DNA of 64,000 nucleotides from an uncultured Dehalococcoidia bacterium (lineage in GTDB: Bacteria; Chloroflexota; Dehalococcoidia; Lucifugimonadales; UBA3495): the NCBI GenBank assembly GCA_958296385.1, contig OY282494.1, positions 281,416-345,415 of the forward strand. Direction: 5' to 3'. Shown in pieces: positions 24,916 through 34,306 of the stretch. The notes beneath the pieces are model-generated. The model was not told where the DNA came from and made no database searches. It was given only the letters and a program-made list of their open reading frames with translations. A program made the position numbers and the translations under genes. Position 1 is the first letter of the stretch; the number at the start of each line of letters is the position of its first letter.

Positions 24916-26022
24916 ATGATGCGTATTACTGACGTAGAGGCCGATATTGTTCGTATTCCCCTGAGCACCCGTTTCAGCGGCAGCGTGTATCAGATTGACT
25001 CCCGCTGCACCATCGTGGTGCGCGTGCATACCGACGCGGGGCTGGTTAGCGAGGTGTATTCCGGCGATGAGCGGACGGGCTATCGTCTGCTGAAAGACCT
25101 GGTGGTGGGGCCGATGCGGGATGCGGTGCTGGGCGAGGACCCGACGGCGATTGAACGCTGCTGGCAGAAGATGTTTGCGCTGACGCCGCACGTCGGGGAC
25201 AAGGCCATTGCGATGCGGGCCGTGGCCGCTATTGACATCGCGCTGTGGGACATCACCGGCAAGTTTCTGGGGGCGCCGGTGCGGGCGCTGCTGGGGGGCT
25301 ACGCCGCGCGCGCGCCGGTGGTGCGATTTGCCTACTACGTGCAGGGGCGGGATACCGACGATATGGTGCAGGACTTGCTGCATCAGCGGGCGCGCGGCAT
25401 CGGCGGGGTCAAGCTGAAGGTGGGCGGCGTAGCGGTGGCCGACGACCTGCTACGCGTGCGCGCCATACGCGATACGCTGGGCGACGACTTTATCATCGTG
25501 TGCGACGCTAACCAGGCGTGGACGCTGGACGAGGCGCTGGAGTTCGCCGGGCCGGCCAAAGAGATGGGCCTGGCCTGGCTGGAAGAGCCCTGCCGCTGGC
25601 AGAACGCCGACCACGATATGCGCCAGGTGCGCCTGCGGACGGGCATCCCCGTAGCCGCCGGCCAGGGCGAAAGCAGCTCGTGGGGCGGGCAGCGCCTGAT
25701 GGACACCGAGGCGGTGGACATTCTGAACATAGATGCGGCCATCTGCGGCGGCATATCGGAATGGCGGCGGGTCGCCGGCGCCGCGCAAATGCGAGGCGTC
25801 CGCATGGCCCACCACGAAGAGCCGCAACTGGCGGTGCAACTGCTCCCAGCCCACGCCCACGGCCTGTTTGTAGAAGTGTTTGAAGAGGAACGCGACCCCG
25901 TATATTACCGCCTCAACAGCACACTGCCGGATTGGGATAACGGGGAGATTATCGCGCCGTCCGAGCCGGGGATGGGGCTGCATCTTGATGCGGCGGTGCT
26001 GGAGGATTACAAGGTATATTGA
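24916..26022 (+). CDS. Mandelate racemase/muconate lactonizing enzyme family protein (enolase superfamily)
   Basis: 368 residues. Enolase-superfamily residues are in place: the Lys-x-Lys acid/base pair in GGVKLKVGG, metal ligands in VCDANQAW (Asp), WLEEPCRW (Glu) and AAGQGESSSW (Glu), and a catalytic His region MAHHEEPQLA. The MR-like His suggests a racemase or acid-sugar dehydratase rather than MLE. Substrate cannot be read. A CGGAGG ribosome-binding site lies upstream of 24916; a perfect -10 hexamer TATAAT is at 24878-24883. A small gene follows 16 bp later. Confidence 0.92.
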   Translation: MMRITDVEADIVRIPLSTRFSGSVYQIDSRCTIVVRVHTDAGLVSEVYSGDERTGYRLLKDLVVGPMRDAVLGEDPTAIERCWQKMFALTPHVGDKAIAMRAVAAIDIALWDITGKFLGAPVRALLGGYAARAPVVRFAYYVQGRDTDDMVQDLLHQRARGIGGVKLKVGGVAVADDLLRVRAIRDTLGDDFIIVCDANQAWTLDEALEFAGPAKEMGLAWLEEPCRWQNADHDMRQVRLRTGIPVAAGQGESSSWGGQRLMDTEAVDILNIDAAICGGISEWRRVAGAAQMRGVRMAHHEEPQLAVQLLPAHAHGLFVEVFEEERDPVYYRLNSTLPDWDNGEIIAPSEPGMGLHLDAAVLEDYKVY

Positions 26023-26038
26023 ACGAGGGAGGGGCAAA

Positions 26039-26320
26039 ATGACCAACGAAGCAATAGCCGCCGCCGGCCAGAAAATCTACGAGGGCATACGCGCAGAAAT
26101 GGAGGCCAACCACTGGGGCCGGCTGGTGGTGATTGACATATTCAGCGGCGACTATGAGGTTGGCGACGATGACCGGACTACCACCAATCGGCTGTTTGAA
26201 CGCCAACCGGACGCGCTAACCTGGGCAGCGCGGCCCGGCTACCCGGCGCCGTACTACAAACACATCGGGCGCAAGCCGCCGGCGCATATGGCATACCAAA
26301 GGAAAGGCGTCAGTGATTAG
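26039..26320 (+). CDS. Small conserved hypothetical protein (partner of a decayed aspartic protease-like gene)
   Basis: 93 residues from ATG 26039 with a strong GAGGGAGGGGC ribosome-binding site. Motifs AIAAAGQKIYEGIRAEMEANHWGRLVVIDIFSGDYEVGDD match a small protein family that I recall as a frequent neighbour of single-domain clan AA (retropepsin-like) aspartic proteases, an arrangement reminiscent of toxin-antitoxin pairs. The C-terminus (YYKHIGRKPPAHMAYQRKGV) is basic. Its stop overlaps the remnant of that protease gene. Function unknown. Confidence 0.65.
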   Translation: MTNEAIAAAGQKIYEGIRAEMEANHWGRLVVIDIFSGDYEVGDDDRTTTNRLFERQPDALTWAARPGYPAPYYKHIGRKPPAHMAYQRKGVSD

Positions 26321-26480
26321 GGGCATTGTACGCGCATCGGGGCAAGGTGGTTCGCCTCTGGAAGCCTGGATTAATACTGGTGGGACGGCGGCGATGTGGT
26401 CATTGAGGAACAGGCACCGCCGGCGCAGTGACGGCCGGCAGCGCAGAGAGTTTTACGATTATGGATTTGGTCACAATTGA
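26313..26480 (+). pseudogene. Remnant of a clan AA aspartic protease-like gene
   Basis: A GTG at 26313, overlapping the stop of the preceding gene, opens MIRGIVRASGQ-like N-terminal sequence followed by AWINTGGTA, where an intact retropepsin-like protein would have a VDTGFTG-type active site. The catalytic Asp is Asn and the remaining 56 codons become Arg-rich. In another frame at about 26370-26430 the peptide DGGDVVIEE resembles the C-terminal strand of such proteins. The simplest reading is an internal deletion with loss of frame. Identification relies on short motifs. Confidence 0.4.
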
Positions 26481-26611
26481 GCAGGTTGACTTGGGGTAGC
26501 GACTGCCAAGCAGCGGCTGCAATTTCGCCGGCGGCGCCGTCCTGATGCTATGCAGGGGCTGGCTTTGTGGCATAATGGCAGTGTCGCATCAGGTGGTGCG
26601 GGGGACGAATT
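26481..26611. other. Short gap before the coiled-coil gene
   Basis: No gene seen. It carries a CATAAT hexamer at 26571-26576 that could be the -10 box for the gene at 26612, without a clear -35. Confidence 0.3.
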
Positions 26612-27334
26612 ATGACTACCATCGGAACGTTTGACGATATTGTGCGCGCCCTGCGCGAGCAGCCGGAATTGCGGGATACGGTACGGCAGTTAGTCCTTAC
26701 GGAAGAAGTGCTTGAACTGCCGCAAAAGCTTGCCGACCTGGCTCAGCAAGTTCAGGAACTGGCGGCTGCGGTGGCCAATCTCACTCGGCGGTTGGACGAT
26801 TTTATCGAAACTACGAACCGCAACTTTCAGACGGTGAACGAGAGATTAGACCGATTGGAAGCCAACGTTGGCAGTCTCAATGACAAAGTGGCCAATCTCA
26901 ATGGAAGTGATGCGGAAAGGCGTGCTCAGGACAGCATCCTCAACATTGCCAAGGATGAGCTTGGGTTGACCCGGGGTACGGTGCTGATGAGCCGTGTTCA
27001 TAAAGTTGACCCGCAGTTGCTTGCTGATGCGGAGCGGGCTGAGGCGCGGGGGGTGGTTACTGAGGAGGAAATTGATAACTTGCTGGTTACGGACATCATC
27101 ATCCGCGCCCGTCGTACCAGCGACCGGCAGTATGTTTATGCTGCTATTGAGGTTTCGCGTACCATTCACGACCACGATATAAGCCGGGCTGGGAGCCGCG
27201 CCCGCACTTTGGCCGCCGTTACGGGGGAGGAGGCTATTGCGGTGGCGCTGGGGGATGTTATTCAGCCTCCGCAGCAGTTGCTGGCCGATGAGCAGGGCGT
27301 GCGGGTGGTGCTGCCGGCTATGTTTGTTGAGTAG
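26612..27334 (+). CDS. Coiled-coil protein with C-terminal nuclease-like (PD-(D/E)XK-type) domain
   Basis: 240 residues. Residues ~30-110 form heptad-rich coiled coil (LAQQVQELAAAVANLTRRLDDFIE and NFQTVNERLDRLEANVGSLNDKVANL). The C-terminal part, with DIIIRARRTSDRQYVYAAIEVSRTIHDHDI and RTLAAVTGEEAIAVALGD, fits a PD-(D/E)XK-like fold as found in cyanobacterial and Chloroflexota proteins of the DUF3782 kind; the E-x-S after a hydrophobic strand would replace E-x-K. Activity is doubtful. It lies 28 bp upstream of the selenoprotein-linked operon but may be independent. Confidence 0.65.
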   Translation: MTTIGTFDDIVRALREQPELRDTVRQLVLTEEVLELPQKLADLAQQVQELAAAVANLTRRLDDFIETTNRNFQTVNERLDRLEANVGSLNDKVANLNGSDAERRAQDSILNIAKDELGLTRGTVLMSRVHKVDPQLLADAERAEARGVVTEEEIDNLLVTDIIIRARRTSDRQYVYAAIEVSRTIHDHDISRAGSRARTLAAVTGEEAIAVALGDVIQPPQQLLADEQGVRVVLPAMFVE

Positions 27335-27362
27335 TGTTTTTGAGGATGGGCCTCCGGTGACT

Positions 27363-28412
27363 ATGGACATTCATTTGACTACGGACATTCATTACGACGA
27401 ATCTTTGGCGCTGGCTTACGAGGCCGGCTGGACGGACGGGTTGCCGGTGGTGCCGCCGACGCGGGGGCGGGTGCAGGCGTTTCTGGATGCGGCCGGGCGG
27501 TCGGCGCTGGATTTGGTGGGTATCATTCCGCCGCGCGGGGGGCGGGCTACGGTGGAGAAACTGGCGGCTAACGCGGTGATGGCCGGCTGCCGTCCGGAGT
27601 ATTTTCCGGTGGTGATTGCGGCGGTGGAGGCTTTGCTGCTGCCTCGTTTTAACCTGGCGTCGGTGCAGTGCTCTACGCACATTGCTACGCCTTTGGTGGC
27701 GGTGAACGGGCCGGCGGCGGCGGCGCTGGAGATGAACTCCGGCGGCAACTGCTTTGGGCAGGGCAACCGGGCCAACGCTACCATCGGGCGAGCGGTGAAG
27801 CTGGCGTTGACGAACCTGGGCGGCGCGCTGCCCGGCGATGAGGACCGGGCAACTTTCGGGCATCCCGGCAAGTACACCTACTGCATCGCCGAGAACGAGG
27901 CGGAGAACCCCTGGCAGCCCTATCACGTGGAGCGGGGCTATGCGCCGGAGCAGTCGGTGGTTACCGTGCATCCGGCGGAGGCGCCGCACAATCTGAACAA
28001 TCACGGGGCGGACAATCCCCGGGATTTGCTGGCGACTTTTGCCTGGTCTATGGCCATCCCCGGCTGCAACAACATCCACGTGATGGGCGACGTGCTGCTG
28101 GTGCTGGGGCCGGAGCACGCCGACATCATCGCCAGCGCAGGCTGGAGCAAGAACGACGTGCGTTCCTATCTGTACGAACTGGCGCGGCAGCCGCTGTCGG
28201 CGCTGAAACTGGGCGGGATTCACGGGCGGCATACGCATCGCAACACGCTGTGGCCGCGCTGGATTGACCGGGACGACGACAACGCAATGGTGCCGGTAGT
28301 GCGGCGTCCCGAGGATATACATATAATGGTGGCCGGCGGGCCGGGCCGCCATTCGCTGTACATCCCCGGCTGGGGTTCGCGGATTACCTCGGCCCCGGTG
28401 CGGGCGGCGTAG
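27363..28412 (+). CDS. Conserved protein encoded upstream of the UGSC selenoprotein
   Basis: 349 residues from the ATG at 27363; the frame is open upstream but overlaps the preceding gene. The start contains YEAGWTDGLPVVPPTRGRVQAFL, a motif also met at the N-terminus of UGSC-family proteins, then VGIIPPRGGRATVEKLAANAVMAGC. Two cysteines (AGCRPEYFP, VQCSTHIATP) and several histidines (GIHGRHTHRN) are candidates for redox or metal chemistry. No membrane helix. I cannot name the reaction. It is followed 59 bp later by the selenoprotein gene, and co-function is likely from adjacency. Confidence 0.7.
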   Translation: MDIHLTTDIHYDESLALAYEAGWTDGLPVVPPTRGRVQAFLDAAGRSALDLVGIIPPRGGRATVEKLAANAVMAGCRPEYFPVVIAAVEALLLPRFNLASVQCSTHIATPLVAVNGPAAAALEMNSGGNCFGQGNRANATIGRAVKLALTNLGGALPGDEDRATFGHPGKYTYCIAENEAENPWQPYHVERGYAPEQSVVTVHPAEAPHNLNNHGADNPRDLLATFAWSMAIPGCNNIHVMGDVLLVLGPEHADIIASAGWSKNDVRSYLYELARQPLSALKLGGIHGRHTHRNTLWPRWIDRDDDNAMVPVVRRPEDIHIMVAGGPGRHSLYIPGWGSRITSAPVRAA

Positions 28413-28471
28413 CGGGAACTTTACGCGGCCGGACAGGACAATGACGATGACGACGATGCAGGATGACGACT

Positions 28472-29047
28472 ATGATTGACGGGAAAGATTATCTGGCCGG
28501 ACGCGTTGCCGCTTTGGGGCTGCTGGACCCTACCGACCGGCAGGAGGAGCCGGAACGCCGGCCGGCTCCGGCGCTGGAGACGCTGGAGGGACTGCGCGGC
28601 GGTTTTCTGGATAACCGCAAGGGCAACGCGGACGTGATTCTGGAGGCCATCCGGCAGCGGCTGGCCGACGGGTATGGAATGACGGACGCGCTGGTGCGCT
28701 CCAAGTGGGTGTTCTCGGCTCCCGCCGCGCCGGAGATTATTGACGAGCTGGCGGGCTGCGACTTTGTGGTTACGGCGGTGGGGGATTGAGGCAGCTGCGT
28801 GGCGCGCAGTTTGCGCGACGCAGTGGAGCTGGAGGATCGGGGCGTGCGCACGGTGGTAGTGCATACGCAGGCGTTCTGCTCGGCGGCTGAGCAGCACGTC
28901 CGGTCGCTGGGGCGGCCGGATTACGCCGGGTCGGTGTACCTGCAACACCCGGTGGCGGCGCTGGACGCAGCGGCTATCGGGCAGCGCGTGGATGCGGTGG
29001 TAGCGGATATTGCAGCATCCCTGCTGGGCCACGCGCGGGAGCGGTGA
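28472..29047 (+). CDS. UGSC family selenoprotein (in-frame UGA read as selenocysteine)
   Basis: 191 residues if the UGA at 28787-28789 is read as selenocysteine (residue 106). Upstream the frame gives MIDGKDYLAGRVAALGLL and CDFVVTAVGD; then Sec-Gly-Ser-Cys; then VARSLRDAVELEDRGVRTVVVHTQAFC, with no further stop until TGA at 29045-29047. The Sec-Gly-Ser-Cys motif is the name-giving feature of UGSC (seleno)proteins, whose other members have Cys there. A hairpin that fits bacterial SECIS rules starts six bases after the UGA. Annotators ignoring Sec would report two short ORFs (ending 28789; starting GTG 28799). AGGA precedes the ATG at 28472. The biochemical role is not established. Confidence 0.85.
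28795..28823 (+). promoter_or_regulatory. SECIS-like hairpin of the UGSC gene
   Basis: Lower stem CTGCGT (28795-28800)/ACGCAG (28818-28823), a two-base GG bulge, upper stem CGCGC (28803-28807)/GCGCG (28813-28817) and apical loop AGTTT (28808-28812). The loop begins 18 bases after the UGA and has G as its second base, both within the known limits for bacterial SECIS elements. The bulge is GG rather than the U often seen. Confidence 0.7.
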
Positions 29048-29529
29048 TGTTTGCCGCCCGTCGCCTGTATGTGGTTGGCTGCGGCGGCCACGCCAGAAAG
29101 CTGGTCTTTTACTGGCTGCCGGCGTTGGCCTGGATGTCGGTGATATTCGCGTTCTCCAGTCTGCCGAGGGCTACCCTGCAAGCGACGCAGCTGGAAATGC
29201 CCGGCCATCAGGTGTATTGGGAATTGCTGGGGCCGATAGCGCATATCGTTGAGTTTGCGGTGCTGGCGGCGCTGCTCTACCGGCTGCTGGCGTCTTACCC
29301 CGGCCTGAGCGGGCGGTATGTCCTGGGCGGCGCTTTTGCCCTTACCGTGCTGTACGGACTGACTGACGAGTTGCACCAGTATTTCGTGCCGGGACGCAAC
29401 ATCTCCGGCGTGGACCTTGGCCTTGACACGCTGGGCGCGCTGCTGGGCCTGCTGCTGGTGGATGGGATTGTGCGGATTTACGCCATGTCCAGAACGCCGC
29501 GCCCGGACAAGGAACGGGCGGCGGTTTAG
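29047..29529 (+). CDS. VanZ family membrane protein
   Basis: 160 residues. The ATG at 29047 overlaps the selenoprotein stop (TGATG); a GTG at 29044 is also possible. Three to four membrane segments (LVFYWLPALAWMSVIFAFSS, IVEFAVLAALLYRLLAS, VLGGAFALTVLYGLTDE) and the VanZ signature TDELHQYFVPGRNISGVDLGLDTLGALLG. VanZ gives low-level teicoplanin resistance in enterococci, but most family members are of unknown role in the envelope. Its coupling to the UGSC gene is probably operon packing. Confidence 0.9.
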   Translation: MFAARRLYVVGCGGHARKLVFYWLPALAWMSVIFAFSSLPRATLQATQLEMPGHQVYWELLGPIAHIVEFAVLAALLYRLLASYPGLSGRYVLGGAFALTVLYGLTDELHQYFVPGRNISGVDLGLDTLGALLGLLLVDGIVRIYAMSRTPRPDKERAAV

Positions 29530-29532
29530 GCG

Positions 29533-30771
<1,239 letters not shown>

Positions 30772-30830
30772 TCAAATCAAACGCAGCACGTCAAGCGCAG
30801 CACACGTTTTGGTGAACCGGCAGGCTTGCA

Positions 30831-31010
30831 ATGTTCCAGGCTGTTCTCGATTCTCTGGTGTCGCTGAGCGGGTATCCCGTGCTGTGGGCGCTGGCGATGG
30901 TGGTTGGGATGGCGGTTACGGCGGCGGCGCTGTATCTGTTCTGGGATTTGGTTTGGCGGGGCGTTTCGCTGCTGGGGCGGGCCGGCGGCGCGCGGCGGCG
31001 GCGCAACTGA
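30831..31010 (+). CDS. Small single-pass membrane protein upstream of the TauE/SafE transporter
   Basis: 59 residues. An N-terminal soluble start (MFQAVLDSLVSLSGYP) leads to one long hydrophobic segment (VLWALAMVVGMAVTAAALYLF) and ends with a positively charged tail (RAGGARRRRN), predicting an inward C-terminus. It ends 16 bp before the transporter GTG start, so it is likely co-transcribed. No ribosome-binding site of note. Unknown family; might be an accessory subunit. Confidence 0.5.
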   Translation: MFQAVLDSLVSLSGYPVLWALAMVVGMAVTAAALYLFWDLVWRGVSLLGRAGGARRRRN

Positions 31011-31026
31011 CGGTATCAGGATAGCA

Positions 31027-32100
31027 GTGTACTTTCCCATCTCCGACGTTACTATCTCGCCGCTGCTGCTGGGGCTGCTGGGGATGATTGTGGGCACCAT
31101 GACCGGGTTTTTCGGCGTGGGCGGCGGGTTTCTGATTACGGGCGGGCTGCTGGTGCTGGGGGTGCCGACGATTTACGCGGTGGGGACGGGGCTGCTGATG
31201 GTGATGGGGACGGCGATTGCCAGCACGCTGCGGCACCGGCGGCTGGGCAACGTGGACATCCGGCTGGCCGTCCTTATTGTGTGCGGCACGGTGCCGGGGG
31301 GGTTGATAGCGGAGCGGGTGAACGCCATGCTGCACCAGTCCGGCATCGCCGGGCCGGTCATCGGGGCGGTGTACTTCGTGCTGCTGCTGAGCCTGGGGGT
31401 CTTTATGACGGCAAGCTGGCTGCGGGGGCTGGGCCGCAAGGATGCGGGCCAACCGGGAGGCGGGATGGCCCGACGACTGCACGAGCTGCGTATCGGGCCA
31501 TCTGCAATCACGCTGCCGGGGCTGGGGCGAGTGCCGACGCGGATGCCGTTTTTGCGTTCGGAAATCAGCGATATGTCGGTGTTCGTGCCGATGCTGGCGG
31601 GGTTCGTCATCGGGTTCATTGCGCTGCTGCTGGGGGCGGGCGGCGGGTTCATCCTGATGCCGTTTCTGGTGTACGGGCTGGGGGTGCCGACGGTGGTAGC
31701 GGTGGGCACCGACCTGTTCCAAATCATCATCACCGGCACGCTGGGGGCGTTTCTGTACTCGCTGGGGGGCAACGTTGACCCGGTGATTGCGGTCATAATG
31801 TTCACGTCGGCATCGGTGGGAACGCAGCTGGGCGCGCTGGCGACGCGGTTTGTGGAGTCAACGCGTATTCTGGGGCTCTTTGGGGTGACGGTTTTGACGG
31901 CGGGCATTGCGGTGGGGGTCAGGCAGCTGGCGCTGCTGCTGGATTCGGAATTGCTGGCGCAGATTGGGCAGGTATTGCTGCTGGGAGCGGCCGGGGCGGT
32001 GGCCGTTACCATCTTGCTGATGCTGGCGGTGGCTTTGGCGAAACGGGCCCGGCGCCGGAACGCCGGCGGTATGGAGAGCGCGGCGCCGTCGGATGACTGA
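31027..32100 (+). CDS. TauE/SafE family sulfite/organosulfonate exporter
   Basis: 357 residues from the GTG at 31027; the open frame continues upstream but there it reads as Arg/Cys-rich shadow of the small membrane gene. Two halves each begin with the family motif: GMIVGTMTGFFGVGGGFLITGGLLVLGVP and GFVIGFIALLLGAGGGFILMPFLVYGLGVP. About eight membrane segments with a long central loop (residues ~135-195). TauE/SafE proteins export sulfite, sulfoacetate or related anions. Convergent with aroB 16 bp on. Confidence 0.9.
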   Translation: MYFPISDVTISPLLLGLLGMIVGTMTGFFGVGGGFLITGGLLVLGVPTIYAVGTGLLMVMGTAIASTLRHRRLGNVDIRLAVLIVCGTVPGGLIAERVNAMLHQSGIAGPVIGAVYFVLLLSLGVFMTASWLRGLGRKDAGQPGGGMARRLHELRIGPSAITLPGLGRVPTRMPFLRSEISDMSVFVPMLAGFVIGFIALLLGAGGGFILMPFLVYGLGVPTVVAVGTDLFQIIITGTLGAFLYSLGGNVDPVIAVIMFTSASVGTQLGALATRFVESTRILGLFGVTVLTAGIAVGVRQLALLLDSELLAQIGQVLLLGAAGAVAVTILLMLAVALAKRARRRNAGGMESAAPSDD

Positions 32101-32116
32101 CCGGGTGCGTTCAGGG

Positions 32117-33241
32117 TTAGCCGGTTAGCCAGGCCAGGGTGTCGTCAACTAGTTCGGTGGGGACGTCGCGGCGGACGGTGGCTTGGCCTACGTCCTCCAG
32201 CAGCACCCAGCGGTTGGCGCCGCCGACGGTTTTTTTGTCCAGGGACATGGCGCGGCGCACGTCGTCGAGGTCAACGTTGGCGGCGGTGATGGGGAGGTTG
32301 AATCGCTGGAGGAGGCGGCGCTGGCGGTCGATGACGTCATCGCCAATCATGCCCATTTCGCGGGCGATGCGGGCGGCGCCCATCATGCCGACGGATACGC
32401 CCTCGCCGTGCATAAAGCGGCCGTATTCGGTGGATGCCTCCAGAGCGTGGCCGATGGTGTGGCCGTAGTTGAGGAGGATGCGGACGCCGAGGGTTTCGCG
32501 CTCGTCCTGGCTGACGACGTCGGCTTTGATGGCCATGCTGCGGCGGATGACCTCGGTGGAGATTTCCGGTTCTACGTCCATCAGGGCGGCGGCGTGTTCC
32601 TCGAATACGTCCACCAGCGAGGGGTCGATAATCAGGCCGTGCTTGATGGCTTCGGCCCAGCCCTCGGACAGCTCGCGCTTGCCCAGGGTGGCGAGGGATT
32701 GGACGTCGGCCAGGACGGCGCGGGGCTGGTAGAAGGCGCCGACCATGTTTTTGGCCTGGGGCAGGTTGACGGCGACTTTGCCGCCGATGGAGGCGTCAAC
32801 CATAGCGGCCATGCTGGTGGGAACCTGGACGAAAGGGACGCCGCGCAGGAAAGTGCTGGCGACAAAGCCGCCCAAATCGCCGGCGACGCCGCCGCCGATG
32901 GCGATGATGGGCTGGCCGCGTTCGGCTTTGAGGCCAACCAGCCACTCGTAAATTTCCTGCGCCTGCGCAAAGGACTTGCTGGTTTCGCCGGCGGGGATGA
33001 CGAAACAATGGGCGGCGATGCCGGCCCGCTGCAAGGCCCACTGCGCGCGGCGTCCGTAGGGCCGCATCACGTTCTCGTCGGTGACGATGTAGGCCGTGGG
33101 GCCCAGGCCCAATTCCGTCAGGTGTTCGCCCAGGCGGTCAATCACCCCCCACCCGGCAATCACGGGGTAGCTGCCGCCGGAATGGTGGACGGTGGCGGCC
33201 AGTTCGGGGTTGGTCGCGGAATTGGTCACGGGATCGGTCAT
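32117..33241 (-). CDS. aroB: 3-dehydroquinate synthase
   Basis: 374 residues. NAD and metal-binding blocks: PAGETSKSFAQAQEIYEWL, IAIGGGVAGDLGGFVASTFLRGVPFVQVPTS, DASIGGKVAVN, EGWAEAIKHGLI (Glu ligand) and NYGHTIGHALE with HGEGVSVGM (His ligands). It converts DAHP to 3-dehydroquinate, step 2 of the shikimate route. The start abuts the aroK stop (33241/33242), giving an aroK-aroB unit. Confidence 0.97.
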   Translation of the reverse strand: MTDPVTNSATNPELAATVHHSGGSYPVIAGWGVIDRLGEHLTELGLGPTAYIVTDENVMRPYGRRAQWALQRAGIAAHCFVIPAGETSKSFAQAQEIYEWLVGLKAERGQPIIAIGGGVAGDLGGFVASTFLRGVPFVQVPTSMAAMVDASIGGKVAVNLPQAKNMVGAFYQPRAVLADVQSLATLGKRELSEGWAEAIKHGLIIDPSLVDVFEEHAAALMDVEPEISTEVIRRSMAIKADVVSQDERETLGVRILLNYGHTIGHALEASTEYGRFMHGEGVSVGMMGAARIAREMGMIGDDVIDRQRRLLQRFNLPITAANVDLDDVRRAMSLDKKTVGGANRWVLLEDVGQATVRRDVPTELVDDTLAWLTG

Positions 33242-33802
33242 TTAGAGTCCTCCCTGGATGCGGTGTTCCGGGTTGGGATATTGCGGGTCAAAGGTGCGCA
33301 GGATTTGGTCGGCTACTTGTTCCGGGGTGCGGTGGTCGGTGGGGATGGCGTGGTGGGCGTGGGCGTAGGCGCTGGCGCGTTCGTCGAGCAGTTCGCGGAT
33401 GCGTTGCAGGGGGTTGCCGCTGCCGAGCATGGGGCGGACGGCGGCGCTGGGGCTGCCCCGGGTGATGCGGTAGTGGATGGTTTCGGGGCGGGCGGTGAGG
33501 CAGAACACGGCGCCGCTGTCCAGCAGGATTTGGCGGGTGAGTTGCTGGGCGAAAGCGCCACCGCCGGCGGCGATGATTTTGCCGCCGCCCTCGCACAAGG
33601 ACAGGGCGGCGTGACGCTCCATGGCCCGGAACACGGCCTCGCCGTCCTCGTTGAATATGCGGTAGATGGGCTTGCCGGCGCGGCGCACGATTTCCTCGTC
33701 CAGGTCGGCCATGGGCCGGCCGGTGGCGCGGGCGATGATGCGGCCCACGTGGCTTTTGCCGGTGGCCATAAAGCCGACCAGGATGATGTTGTCGCGGGTC
33801 AT
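33242..33802 (-). CDS. aroK: Shikimate kinase
   Basis: 186 residues from the ATG at 33802; an ATG at 33844 would add 14 Gly/Ala-rich residues and overlap the end of cynS. P-loop GFMATGKSHVGR, shikimate-binding DLDEEIVRRAG, then IAAGGGAF and the adenine-lid RPMLGSGNPLQRI. It phosphorylates shikimate at the 3-position with ATP. Located between cynS and aroB on the same strand. Confidence 0.95.
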   Translation of the reverse strand: MTRDNIILVGFMATGKSHVGRIIARATGRPMADLDEEIVRRAGKPIYRIFNEDGEAVFRAMERHAALSLCEGGGKIIAAGGGAFAQQLTRQILLDSGAVFCLTARPETIHYRITRGSPSAAVRPMLGSGNPLQRIRELLDERASAYAHAHHAIPTDHRTPEQVADQILRTFDPQYPNPEHRIQGGL

Positions 33803-33837
33803 TGCAGCCGCGCCGGAACCGTTGCCGCCATCGGTGG

Positions 33838-34281
33838 CTACCATCGTTTGTAGGGCAGGAACTTACCGGACATAATGACTTTTACCCGGTCGCCGTCGGG
33901 GGCTGCATCCTGCTCTACGTGCAGGGTAAAGTCGATGGCGCTCATGATGCCGTCGCCGAATTTCTCGTGGATTATCTCTTTCAGGGGCATACCATAGACC
34001 TGCACGATTTCGTAGAAACGGTAGATGAGCGGGTCGGTGGGGACGACGGGGCCGAGACCTTTCAGGGGCGGTTGGGTGAGTTCCATTACGACGTTGCGGT
34101 TGGTGATGCCCAGGGACTCGACCAGCAGGGACGCCTCCTCCAGGGACGCGCTGGCCTGGCGGTAAAACAGGGCGGCTACCCAAACCTCATCCCGTCCGAC
34201 GGCCGCGCCCAAATCGGCAAAGGTCAGTGCGTGTGACTGCTTGGCGTCCAGCAGGATGCGGGTTACTGCTGACGGTTCCAT
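33838..34281 (-). CDS. cynS: Cyanate hydratase (cyanase)
   Basis: 147 residues from the ATG at 34281; upstream in-frame sequence lies inside the VOC gene and is rejected. N-terminal helical domain [38 protein letters not shown], then the catalytic cyanase domain with the Arg and Glu in [12 protein letters not shown] and the Ser in [10 protein letters not shown], ending [27 protein letters not shown]. Cyanase turns cyanate and bicarbonate into ammonia and CO2. The bicarbonate supplier could be the gamma-carbonic anhydrase at 51941, though not adjacent. Its place next to aroK is probably incidental. Confidence 0.95.
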   Translation of the reverse strand: MEPSAVTRILLDAKQSHALTFADLGAAVGRDEVWVAALFYRQASASLEEASLLVESLGITNRNVVMELTQPPLKGLGPVVPTDPLIYRFYEIVQVYGMPLKEIIHEKFGDGIMSAIDFTLHVEQDAAPDGDRVKVIMSGKFLPYKRW

Positions 34282-34306
34282 AAGGTTCTCCGGTAATTCA
34301 CTGCGG

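Noticed and set aside
28463-28789. Two separate ORFs or a frameshifted gene at the UGSC locus
   Set aside because: Both parts are in the same frame, separated only by TGA followed by Gly-Ser-Cys, with a SECIS-like hairpin.
32183-33853. 556-codon plus-strand frame over aroB/aroK
   Set aside because: Gly/Asp/Ala-rich antisense of two certain genes; no start signal and no motif.
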